64,000 nucleotides of DNA from Grifola frondosa (lineage: Eukaryota; Basidiomycota; Agaricomycetes; Polyporales; Grifolaceae). Numbering within the stretch: the first letter of the stretch is position 1; the number at the start of each line of letters is the position of its first letter. Of the stretch, positions 48,409-60,695 are shown in pieces. Made by a program: the position numbers and the translations under genes. The DNA lies in assembly GCA_001683735.1 (NCBI GenBank), contig LUGG01000043.1:283038-347037 (forward strand). The letters run 5' to 3'. The notes under the pieces are model-generated. The model searched no databases and was not told the DNA's origin. It saw nothing but the letters and a program-made list of their open reading frames with translations.

Positions 48409-50937
48409 ATGGCCGCAGCAGTGAACGTCGTCTCGCGCACGTCCTCGCCCAGCCCGATCATCGAAACTGACGACGCCCTCCGGCAGAGCTATGCATCTCC
48501 ATATGCATCGACCTCTGCTGCCTCATTCTTCACTGCCCCTCTTACTTCTCCGCTCTCCTTGTCTTCATCGTCTGTGCATACACAGAATCCAAACACCCCT
48601 CGGGAACCAGAAGCCGTCAACTCGATGCATGCCTTGGCATTCAGCGCAGGGAGCAGAACGCCCACCCAGGAGGTGCATATAGTTAAACTTACCGACGACA
48701 CTCTTCGTCTTGAGACTGCTGTCCCGGACTCGGTGCTCCACAAGGTCGGCACGTCTCTCGCACATCCCGTACCAGGTTACCACACCCAGGACCGTTCAAA
48801 CAGTACCGACTCGAACATCGGTCCACACCACCCTCTCCTCCATCCAGCGTGGAGAACGAGGAGCTCCCGCCCCCGCCCCGCCTCGCAGGCTTCGGCTCTC
48901 TGCGTCCGAATCCTCATCCCGCCCAGTCACCTTCGAGGAGCCCATAGAGCGCACATCCTCCAGCTCTCGAGACCAGCGTAGTGCGCCCAGGTTCGTCCCT
49001 CCTCCATCTCATGCTCTGCGTCATCGATCCTCCGTGGAAACGAAATCATCACTCCGCACATCGCAGTCGGCGCTAAGCCCGAGTACACTCGACACCCCCT
49101 TCACCGAAGAACCATCTTCCTCGTCTCTTCCTCATCATCGAAGACATCTCCTCCAAGTATAGCTCCAGGATCAATAGTATCTGTGGATGGATACCTCCAG
49201 CCCCCTTCCACGCATAAGCCCTCGCGGAGGAATACTACAGGCGCCGTGGGTTCCACGAGTTCCCGTCCGGTGCGGACTACGACGATGCATACGGTCTCAC
49301 ATTCGTTCACGGTAGAGGAGGGTGGCGAACTCGCGGAGGATATCGAACAACAGGCAGAGCAGATCAGGAGGGAACGCATGTCTAAGCGGGCAAAGGCACA
49401 GCAAGAAGCGGAGCGTGCGCTCACGCGAACTGTCACATCGTCGACGCGAGCAGGCGACGGGCCATTAGTAGGAAATCTGATCGGCGAGGATCATGTTAAT
49501 TACGTGCTCATGTACAACATGCTCACAGGCATCAGGATAGCGGTGCGTCCCTGCGCATTCAGTTTACGGCTGATCTTGAGCTCTCGCAGGTGTCACGATG
49601 TCAGGCAAAGATACGGAGACCTCTCACGGATGAAGATTACACCGCGCGACATAAATATTCATTTGATATGTGAGTACTCTTCCCCGTTGCCTCGTGCGTG
49701 CTGACTGTCCCCAGCGTCGGGAACGAGCTGACCCCGTCTGCGAAATATGACTTCAAGTTCAAGGATTATGCTCCATGGGTTTTTCGTGAGCTGCGCGAGG
49801 ACTACTTCCACCTCGATCCCGCCGATTACCTCCTCTCCCTCACCGCCAAGTACATCCTCTCCGAGCTCGGATCCCCCGGCAAGTCCGGCTCCTTCTTCTA
49901 CTTTTCACGCGACTACCGCTTCATCATCAAGACCATCCATCATGCGGAACACAAGTTTCTACGGAGCATTCTCAAGCAGTACTATGAGCACGTCAAGAGC
50001 AATCCGCATACACTTTTGTCTCGCTTCTACGGCCTCCATCGTGTCAAACTCCCTCATGGTCGAAAAATACATTTCGTCATCATGAACAACCTCTTCCCCG
50101 CCCATAAAGATATCCACGAGACGTACGATCTCAAGGGTAGCACGGTCGGCAGGGAGTATCCGGAAGAGAAAGCGGCGCAAAATCCACGAGCGGTTTTGAA
50201 GGACCTCAACTGGATCAACCGAAGGAAGACCCTCGAGCTTGGACCAGAGAAGCGCGCTCTCCTAACCGAGCAGCTGCGGAGAGATGCGGAGCTCCTGAAA
50301 CGCCTTCATGTCATGGACTACAGTCTCCTGGTCGGCATCCACAACATGCGACGCGGTAATCGCGACAACGTTCGCAGTAATACATTGAAGGTTTTCTCGG
50401 TAAGCGACGTTCAGCTACTTCCCTACCCCGTGTTAGCTACTCATTCGCGCACAGCCGGACATGCCACTGATCAGACGGAAAAATACCGTTGGCAAGGGCC
50501 CGTCCTCGCCAGAGGCGATTGCGATGCGGCGCATCATGCGCGAGTCCGACCCTAAGCGGCTCGGCTCGGGGACAATCGACCTCCCTGAAGAGGATACTGG
50601 CGAACGACAACATTTCTTGTTCTATCAGGACGAAGGAGGCTTGCGCGCGACGGACGAGACGAACGACAGCATGGATACCATCTATTACCTTGGTGTGATA
50701 GATATCCTCACCCCGTACAGCATCTTGAAGAAGCTGGAGCACTGCTGGAAAGGCCTCAGCGCCGACAGGGTGAGTCTACTTGTGCCATCGGTGGTCAGAA
50801 CTCCACACTGACGCCGACGTTTGTGATAGCATAAAATAAGTCCTGTGCCGCCTGCCGAATACAGCAGCCGATTTTTCGCCTTCATGAAAGCCATCATGCG
50901 TGGCGGCGAGGGCGGGGGAAAATTCAAGTCCGAATAG
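48409..50937 (+). CDS. MSS4: Phosphatidylinositol-4-phosphate 5-kinase
   Basis: It makes PI(4,5)P2 at the plasma membrane, controlling actin and secretion. Start [18 protein letters not shown] at 48409. The Ser/Pro-rich N-terminus is followed by the coiled segment [20 protein letters not shown] and [20 protein letters not shown]. Later exons are 49590..49669, 49715..50399, 50455..50769 and 50830..50937. The catalytic core has [47 protein letters not shown] and [13 protein letters not shown]. The N-terminal region changes frame three times (near 48838, 48925 and 49135), each equal to one missing base, with sensible Ser/Pro-rich sequence in each segment. The kinase core is clean. Confidence 0.93.
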
Positions 50938-51365
50938 CCGCTTCAGCCCCGACGTCCTGCTTCCTATTCTCGTTTATCCACATTTCGTTAGTTTTCGTCC
51001 GTGTTTAGATGTCGGACTAGTCATCATTCGCATTCATGTATCTCATTCCATCCATATCCTACTCGTCTCTATACCCCTTATTATCCTTCAGCGAGTGCTT
51101 CCTTCACGAACGCTGCCTTCACACTCATTTATCTCTTAATGCGCTCCGTCTTTCGTCGGGTGCCATCGTTACACTCATTTGTGGACCTTCCCCTGGATAC
51201 ACATTCCGCCTCTTCATTAGGACGTAGAATAAATAATGTATTGCATGTGCTGATATACATACAGAATACAGAGTCAGATAACACCTTGCACAGTTCCGCG
51301 CTCACTCCGAATCGTCCTCGCGTACTACCTTTTTACGAGCAGCTACAAGAGATCAGGTTAGCCAG
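50938..51365. other. Intergenic region between convergent genes
   Basis: Nothing recognised; probably both 3' untranslated regions. Confidence 0.5.
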
Positions 51366-54300
51366 TCAACCAGTGAGAATTGCTCGTGACGTACTCCTGC
51401 GAGTGGCACGCTTCTTCACAGCAGCCTTTTTGCCTTCAACGCGCTTCTCGAAAGCTTGATCCTCTTCCCCTTGAAGTTTATTCGCCTCCAAGATCTGCCA
51501 GGCCCAGTCAGATCATGATACTCGAACTTACTGATCAACTCACTGCCTCGAACTCGTTGAGCTCGGCATCTGGTTTGTTCGCCGACTTGTTGGAACGAGC
51601 CTAAGAAACATGTTCTCAGCGACACTCTATCAAAGGATTTCAGACGAGAACAAACCTTCGCAAGGATCTCCTGGAACAACTTGTAGACAGTCTCTTCATG
51701 CAGCTTGTCGCGATAGAATTGTAGGCCCTCGATAAGCTTCTTAACTGACCGTTCCGATTTGAAGGGCAGGAGAGACAGACAGAATGCAATGTCTCGCCAC
51801 TGTCGTGGATCTTCTGAAAGTCGGAAGCGTTGGCAAAGCTTGTCGACGATGTTCTCCGCTTGCTTTTCCTGATAATAACGAATTAGTATCCGCCACGACG
51901 AGCAGCTGCAAAGTGTTACCTTCTCGATAAATCCGAAGATATACCTCATAGTACTCTGGAAAGTCTCTTCATCGACTGCGTGTGCACCGACCGACAAGTG
52001 GCTGATCACTGTAACGCAGTGAGATCACTTTATGCCAATACTTCATGCCACTTACCGTCAGGTAGATTATTGTAAATCGCATTATCCTTCGTAGATAATT
52101 CCGAGAAAAACAGCTTCGCGAGGTCAGAGATGCGCTCATCCTCGTCCTCGAGGCACTTAGCCATTTCTCCAAGCTGCCCTTTCACTTTGATCATACCGTT
52201 GAGAATTAAATGAGTCAAGACCATCAGCGTGTTCTTCTTGACGACAAGATCCACATCTGAAAGGCCCTTATACAGCTCATTGCTGTTCTCGTCAATAATG
52301 CTGCTGAATGATACGGCGACGTCACCAAGAGCGATCACGATGTTGCTGCGAATGCTCGCATCTTTGGACGTCTCGAGGATCTTGAACAGCAATTGATGAT
52401 GTTGATCGCAAAACTGAGAACTGACGCACAGGAATTTGCTGAACGCCAGTGTCGCAGCGGCTCGGAGTGTTCGATTCTATAACGCTTTGAGTGCAACTCA
52501 AGTCACGGGAAACATATCAACGAACCTTGTAAATGTGAGGACTACCACAAATATGGACAATCATAGGACCATATCTGGCGAGCAAGGAGTTCTGGCCATA
52601 GAGCAGCTCTGTCTCTCGAATGGCAGCTATCCGCTCGCCGATCTCGTCCTCGGCGTTGCCAGCAACTTGGTCGAGTTCTTCCTGATCCTTGGACGTTCTC
52701 GAGGGGCTATTGCGACCAGCAAGTTTATCCGCTGATAACCTTCTGTAAGAGAAGAACGTCACCAATGGGGTATTCTACGCACCTAGTTCTTTCTCATGTT
52801 TCTGTCGCTTCCACTCTCGTTCCACTAGCTCCAAAAACACGATATGCTTGATCGCGACATGGCCGACGACGAAGAGAAGCTGAGCTATTGTAAAGGAGTC
52901 GCCGACGTCGTTGTCTTCATCCGCTTGTGATTGGGATTCAGCATGATCAGACGGTACATCGTCTTCGTCCATGGCATCGGGATCTCTTGGTGGAGGAGTC
53001 TTCACACGTTTTTGGGGTGCGAATGCTCGTCGAGTAAGACTTCGGATGAGACTACCGCACAGGAGATCTGGCCGCTCTCCCAGTGCGTAGACGGTATTGA
53101 TGGCCTGCTCCGCCATACCAAACCACTCCTTCGATCGACAAGGGTATCAATAGAGTCCTGGAGTTTCCGGAAAAGTGGGTTTTCCATGTCAAGTCGCAGC
53201 GACTTGTCGAAGAGTGAACCTGTGTGAGTCGGTCGGTGTAGGACCAAATCAAGATGACGAGACGCACCTTTGACCTTCTTCGCGCTCCCATTCAGTCGCT
53301 GCAAAGCGATACAGGTGTAGCGAGCCAGAGTCAAGTCAGCCTGGGATATAGTGGTCAGCCTTTCTGGGTGCAGATGAAAATTTCGTTATATTCACCATGC
53401 CTTTAGATCCTAATCCTATCTTGACCAGCGTTTCAACTCGATCGGCAACGACACTTCTTCGAGCGAGGGCCAGCATTCCGAGTATAATCACCGCGCCTCG
53501 CCGCTGCGCTCTCTGAAGCGACTTATCGGAACCTATGCGAGTCGTTAGTGTCAAGGTATGAGAACGGAAACAGAAACTGACTATAGACTTGCCACAGTTT
53601 CGTAATGACGTCGTTGTGAATCTGGCCGTCCTCCATCATCATCCGCATCATCTCTTCAAGACTGGTTAATTCCGCCAGCGTTGCATCGTAGGTCAATCTG
53701 TTGAAATATGATTAGAAGTTCTGAAAGAATAGAATCTTGAGGGACTTACTCGATCATATTCTTTGCGATACGATTGACTTGTTGTTTCGGCTCCATGTCA
53801 GGAAGCGGGTCGAAGTACAAATTACGATAACATTCCAGCAGACGCGATCGGACACCCTTCAGCTCTTTACCGTCCTCGGATGTCGTACTGTTATCCTTCG
53901 ACCAAATCAAATGCAACATTTTCTTGATGCCGGCCTATGTCTTTGTGAACTTCGACAAATACTACGGCACATTACGGAAGACACTTACAGGAGCTCCGTC
54001 CATTTGATATTCGAAGGTGACACGGAAGAACTCAATAGCTTCGAGAACTTCAAGCTTGTTGGTAGAGGCAAGCAACTTCTCGACAACCGGCATGCCGCCT
54101 TCGATCAGTCGAATGAAGCTGAGACCTTCGGCATAGTATCGTTTCCGCAGGCGTAAATGTAACAGTTGGTCGCCCTCGAGAGCAGCGCAGCGCAGCTTGC
54201 TCATCCGTAAGCGCCTGAAGGTCGAGCTCGGATCTGCGTGATTTCTTTCTCGGATGCTTCTTCGGCGTTCTTGGGGGGCCGCCATTTTCCTCCTCCGCGT

Positions 54301-56104
54301 TATCAGCCATCTCGACATCTTCGTCATACTGAGCTTCGTCCTCGTCCTCGTCAACGTCCATCTCGTGCTCCAATGTTTCTCTTCCTTTCTTCGATGATCT
54401 GAAGAGCATGATTTCAGATTTGCAACGTTGTATTCAGGTTTTGACGGCGTACCTTCTATGCGCGTTGTCGCTCTTCGAAGAGGACTCCTCACCTTCGTCC
54501 TGGTCATTATCGTCACCATCATCACCTGCCGCACTTCTGTCCTCTGCATCCCCTTCTCGCTCGACAGCCTTTCCGACGACGTCTTCAACCTTCTTCAAAT
54601 CAGCAGACACTTCCTGGTATCGCTGTTCCCACTCCTTTAGGCTGAGCAAACCGCCATGCATTAGTCCATACGGATGGGTGAGAATCAACCTGACAAGCAG
54701 CGTAACCGCGCCCTTACGAACGCCGGACGCTTTGTCCTCTAATGAATCGACCGCTGCGCGTGTCATCGCCAGTCTCTGCTTTGGGAACTTCTGCGGCAGG
54801 TCGCATAGCTTGGCGAGGACAGATAGGACCTTAGTGCGCACGTAAGAAGAGAGATCCAGCGTACGCTCGAGCAGTAGTCATAAAGGCCATTGAGTTGCTT
54901 CGGCAACTGCTGCTCATCCGCAGTGATTTCGGGGGAGATCGCAAGCTCGCGGATAAGACAGCCAATGATTTCGACGAGTGCCATACGCATCGGGTAGGAC
55001 TGTCGCGGAAATAATAAGAGCACATTTATCACAGATGGAGAGAGCTACTGACCTCAGAATCTAGGTGGGACAGGAGGAGGCTGATCTGCTTCAATACAGA
55101 ACGCGGTGAGAGTTCGGCGAGCCTAATTAAAAATTTAGAAAACGCGCGGGGCCCCTTCGAGTCTTGTGCATTGAAGTTCTTCGATGCAATTTCACGGAGG
55201 ATTTCGTCGCAGAGTTGAGCATGGTCGAATTCCTTCGCGAGAACAGTGAGGCATTCCGCCATCGGCTCAGAGAGATGTTCATAGTATTGAAGGGATTGCA
55301 TGATACTGATTTGGGCCGCAAGGGCATGGCCGTGGTGTTTAACAGCAAGACAAATTATCTTGTAAACACCAAAGCGGATAGGCTGGAGTTTCATGTACTG
55401 CTCGCTTTCTGTGATATGATAGGCAGGTCGGGTAATGCAACTGCAAACATCGGTCAAATAATGACACAGGAACTGAACGTGTCAGACTCACTTGATGAAG
55501 GTGTCGCGCTCAGCCGTCGTCATCCAAATGCGCTGCGTCTTAAGACGGAGGGCCTTGCTGATGAGCGCAAGCGTAGGAGGAATCTGGTCAGCCCAGGTCC
55601 ATTCTTCAGTGCTCTTCTTGGCAGTACGAGATATCCCAGTTTCCCTCCCCTCCCTCTCCTCCCCTTCGGCGGCGGCGCAACAGGAGCTCCGTCCTCCGCG
55701 CCTGACGTTTTCACCTTCTCTGCAGCATTAACGAACCAATGGAGAAGAAAAGCATACATTTCTAGAGGCATCTTGTGGGCCATAAACGTCTGCTGGTCCT
55801 CCTGTTCAACGTCGCGGATAGTGGCCTCGATCTCAGTTTGAAACGCAGATGAGAGCGAGTCAAGCAGTTTGTTCATATGAGAGCCTTGAAGCACTACGGC
55901 GTGTTTTAGAAGGCTCCTATATGCGTCAAAAGTGGTAGGATCCATGATGGCGTCGGAGGATTCAGCAAGGGCTTCGACTGCAGTCTCGAGGAGTTGGGAG
56001 ACACCATGAGGGTCCATGGTGGAAATATCTTGCTCATGTTGGAACTCGTAGGTGGAAATGTCCTGCAGGTTCTGTAGTTCTTCCTGCAACTCGAACGAGT
56101 CCAT
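51366..56104 (-). CDS. cnd1: Condensin complex subunit 1 (Cnd1/CAP-D2)
   Basis: A HEAT-repeat subunit of condensin, needed for mitotic chromosome compaction. The gene begins MDSFELQEELQNLQDISTY at 56104. Family landmarks are LFPRQSYPMRMALVEIIGC, the C-terminal Cnd1 block RSNIVIALGDVAVSFSS ... KKNTLMVLTHLILNGMIKVK ... KLFFSELSTKDNAIYNNLPD, and a basic tail (VEGKKAAVKKRATRRSTSRA) ending TGA at 51366..51368. Many short introns separate about fifteen exons. An acidic insert (MDVDEDEDEAQYDEDVEM) lies near 54350. In exon 1 the sense changes by one base at the CCC run 55643..55645 (from KGRRGRGG to GISRTAKKSTEEW), again as if one base were missing. Confidence 0.93.
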
Positions 56105-56525
56105 GGTAATCGTCGTCGTCGAACGCGTACGTCGTTCCTGTTGCTCGAGGCGCGTTCAACGCGTCGGTCACATGAGCTGTCGCGTCCGTGACATTCGCGT
56201 GATCTTCATTACGCGATCTCGACCACCATATTCTGTTCTCACCATCAACTCGCATGCGGGAATATGTTCAACACGACTAGATGCGTACGCACCGCATGTT
56301 CGGTCTCAATTCTGACTGAAAACCTTCGGGCGACCATCCGGCGAACTTCGGATAACTTTTCTCGCTGCTTACTGAGCGATTTTTTTGGGATTACTCAGCG
56401 GAGAGGTTGATAATTTCCACGGACCGCCTAGTCCTCCGCATTGTGGGAGGTTGAATAGTTTGCCTGGAAGCTGGTCCAACGTATAAGTGAGTTGTGCTTC
56501 ACCCTTCTTCCCCAGTTCTCTCACC
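56105..56525. promoter_or_regulatory. Shared divergent promoter of condensin subunit and Old Yellow Enzyme genes
   Basis: Two ATGs face away from each other across 421 bases with no other gene. No clear TATA box was identified; the assignment rests on position alone. Confidence 0.5.
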
Positions 56526-57963
<1,438 letters not shown>

Positions 57964-58120
57964 CTGGCAGTTACTTCTCTAATGTTCTTAGAAGCACAAA
58001 TTTAGTATCATTCGTAACGGATACATGTCCATTAATGAAGTCAGTCGCGCTGTGCCATTAGTTGTTGTGACGTCCAGTCACGCATCTTTGTGTCACGCAC
58101 GCAGTTGTCCGAACTAGTTT

Positions 58121-59144
58121 TTGTACTCTACCTGTGAGTGCAAGCGTACACCTTCGAATATCTTGCTTAGCGGTGCTGTGGACAATATGGCAAATATCGC
58201 ACGATCAGTAAAGTCGGGAAGCGATTGGATGATGAAGGAGCTAATAGCGTTCAATATTCAGGTCGAAAGCGTAGATGCTGCAACGTTCTTTTGCCTCGAC
58301 AACTTGCAACAGCCATCCGTGTCACCTACGATTCTTAACAACGTCGATATGCCCAGTGGCCCTTTGTCAAAGTCCGATCGACAGTTCTTTCATTATCCGA
58401 GGGATGCCATGAGGGCGTCAGCGGAGGAATCCGCTGCTGATGATTTCGTGGTGTTCATTCTGCGCATGTTCAACTACGATGAGCCTGATCGTGTTGTACA
58501 TCAGCAGAAGAAGATAACATTTGTCATGGCGGGGCAGCGTGTCGATGCTAAAACTGATGTTGCCTGATGACGTCCACCGATTATCTTCTCCTTGTCCAGG
58601 AAGAAAAGGTGAGTTGATAGTCAACGAGTGATTCATACTCTCGCTATTGACTTCATTCGCAGCACTGCATTAACGACCCTGAGTCTCCGCTCATCGCTGG
58701 AGCCGTCGCTGCCTTCTATCAAAATAACTTGATCCGCAGTAGGGCTGGTCTTCCACGTTTGTCTTCCAAAGTCTTTCCGGGTATTACAATGATTGGCACT
58801 GCTCCTATTTTCTATCGCATTCCCGTTTCCGAAGAGCTTCTCACCGCCGTCGCTACCGCGGCGTACCGCCTCAGGTTACCCTCGTACAGAGGTGCACGCC
58901 TCCGGTTGCAGACACAGAACTATACGTGCAGCGAGGGTTAGTTCCTTTGGACAATCGGTTCGTTGTCATGCAATGCTTCGAAGCATTCAAGTCTCTTATC
59001 GTGAGTCCCTCTCTTAAAATCTTTGGCACATCCATATTTCAACGAAATTGATAGCGTTGAGCTCATCTGTGATCAAATCGCCGTACGACGTGGAAAAAGA
59101 GGCACAGCGCGTCAGACGAGATCGACGAATTTCTCAAGAATGAT
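58121..59144 (+). CDS. Lineage-expanded basidiomycete protein with nuclease-like signature (5' end unresolved)
   Basis: The core reads AVDNMANIARSVKSGSDWMM, VVFILRMFNYDEPDRVVHQ, AGQRVDAKTDV then, after one apparently missing T at 58560..58561, a block beginning MTSTDYLLLVQEEK; after a GT-AG intron come NDPESPLIAGAVAAFYQNNL, GITMIGTAPIFYRIPVSEEL and, after a missing C near 58866, QVTLVQRCTPPVADTELYV. A last exon (about 59035..59144) reads SSVIKSPYDVEKEAQRVRRD. Similar proteins occur in many copies in mushroom genomes and have no assigned function to my knowledge. The spacing Asp(KTD)...QEEK resembles the D...(E/Q)xK core of PD-(D/E)XK nucleases; that is inference. The first exon and ATG were not found; the left coordinate is an open-frame limit. 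Confidence 0.6.
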
Positions 59145-59459
59145 CATGCTGCTTAGAAGTACAAGGGTCTGTTTAAGTTACTACTCCTTGATTCATTGAC
59201 ACGCCTCGTTGACATTGTTGATAATAAATCTCATTATGCGCCCTCCCTATAGTTTGCTAGCCATCACTCGCCGCTTAAGCTTCGTCTCGCTCCTTTCCGT
59301 CAAGTCGACGTCGACCTTAAACGCCGCATTGGTTCGCCACCGAACTGGCACCCGACGTTTCTGCCTTTTCACCATTTCTCTCCGCATCGTACGCTCCATG
59401 GTAGCTGCTCCTTCGACTCGAAGCGCGTCCCTCTCGCTCGACAGAGTTTTGTGTCCGCT

Positions 59460-60424
59460 CGCGCAGCGCGTGGTACGATGCTCTGGTGTCGCAGCATAAG
59501 GGTCCTGCGAGCGACGAGAATGTGCACCCGACGGAAGGTCATTCGACGCTCGACAACGTAATGGAGGTCATCGCCTGTTGCAAGGATGACATGCGAGAGC
59601 TGTGGGATAATCCAGTCATCAGAGACATGCTACGGCGATGGAAGATATGAATGGCGGACTCAGCAGGCTTGTGAGTGCTCGCTTCATTAATCTGGACCGT
59701 TCACCTCATGTTAAGCGCTTGGCGTGCAGATCTATTTCATTGCGTAATCCTCACTGCCGTGCATTGCTCTGATTTATCCTTTTCCGAGAGAGGGCTGATC
59801 TACGACATTGGCGGGTCGCGCACATCTGTTAGTATCAGGACCTTTTCAGTTCGCGATTATTTCGCTGATCTCCTCGTTTCCAATCGCTAGCGTTCGGCCT
59901 GGCTCCCGTACTTCAACGACGCCGAAACGAGCTTGTTCCTCGTGCCTATACCATACTTCGACGAGCTCTTGCGGAGGACTTTCGCGTAAATCGCCGTGAG
60001 GACTCGTCAGTGTTTCGGAAAGCAATATTACAATCAAAGTTGCTGTCCAAGTGTATCATCCACGTCAACGTCGTGCTCATCTTCGCATTTATGTGCTAAC
60101 ATTGATGTCGACAGCATTCTTGGACGGACACACGGGGAGCTCGGATGTGCCGGGATGATTACCAAGTGTTTACCCGGCTTTGACGATCATGGAAATTGCG
60201 CGCACGTTGTCGAGAGATGTCCGTTGGTTACCAACATTTTGTTTTCAGCTGTCACTGATCTCTCTGTAGGTCGGCGCCGAAAATGCCACAGGCAAGGACG
60301 GGTATACTCTCCGGCGCCGGTTACAGCGAGTGAACATATACTGATTGAGATCCCACTCTATTACAGAGAGATCAGGATATTTCATCGCATGCTCAGGATA
60401 AATTTCTTCGACCACGCTCGCTAA
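59460..60424 (+). pseudogene. G-protein alpha subunit-like gene, disrupted or very diverged
   Basis: Recognisable parts in order: AWYDALVSQHKGPASDENV, VIACCKDDMRELWDNPVIRD with MADSAG (the Gα helical domain pattern), then GLIYDIGGSRTS (switch II, usually DVGGQR) interrupted by a 62 nt GT-AG intron before RSAWLPYFNDAETSLFLVPI, PYFDELL and, one base out of frame, EDFRVNRREDSSVFRKAILQ with SKLLSKC. The NKxD guanine-specificity motif that should follow is not seen. Farther down, GMITKCLPGFDDHGNCAHVV may be the C-terminal part. The phosphate-binding GxGESGKS loop was not found upstream. Expanded, divergent Gα families exist in mushrooms, so this may be a diverged or decayed member; frame breaks could partly be sequence error. 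Confidence 0.5.
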
Positions 60425-60695
60425 CATATGTCCATTTGTTATCGTTGATATTGCGCATGTGTGTGGGAATGCATCGTCATCGATATTATCCCAATGTAAT
60501 ACATAGCTTTTCTGTGTTACAATGGCAATACATGACGTTCAAAAATTGAATTAACAACATCAAAAAATGAATTCTATGTCAAGAGACATTGTTCGACACA
60601 AGATGTTGGTGAAGAAATGACTGCTTGACCAGATAAGGTGTAATCTAATCGGAGATAAGATAAGAAAATGACCAAAGACATTCTTTGACATAGGG
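60425..60695. other. AT-rich spacer before the satellite array
   Basis: No gene. It contains two related short blocks (AAGAGACATTGTTCGACA near 60580 and AAAGACATTCTTTGACAT near 60673) and GATAAG motifs just before the array begins. Confidence 0.5.
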
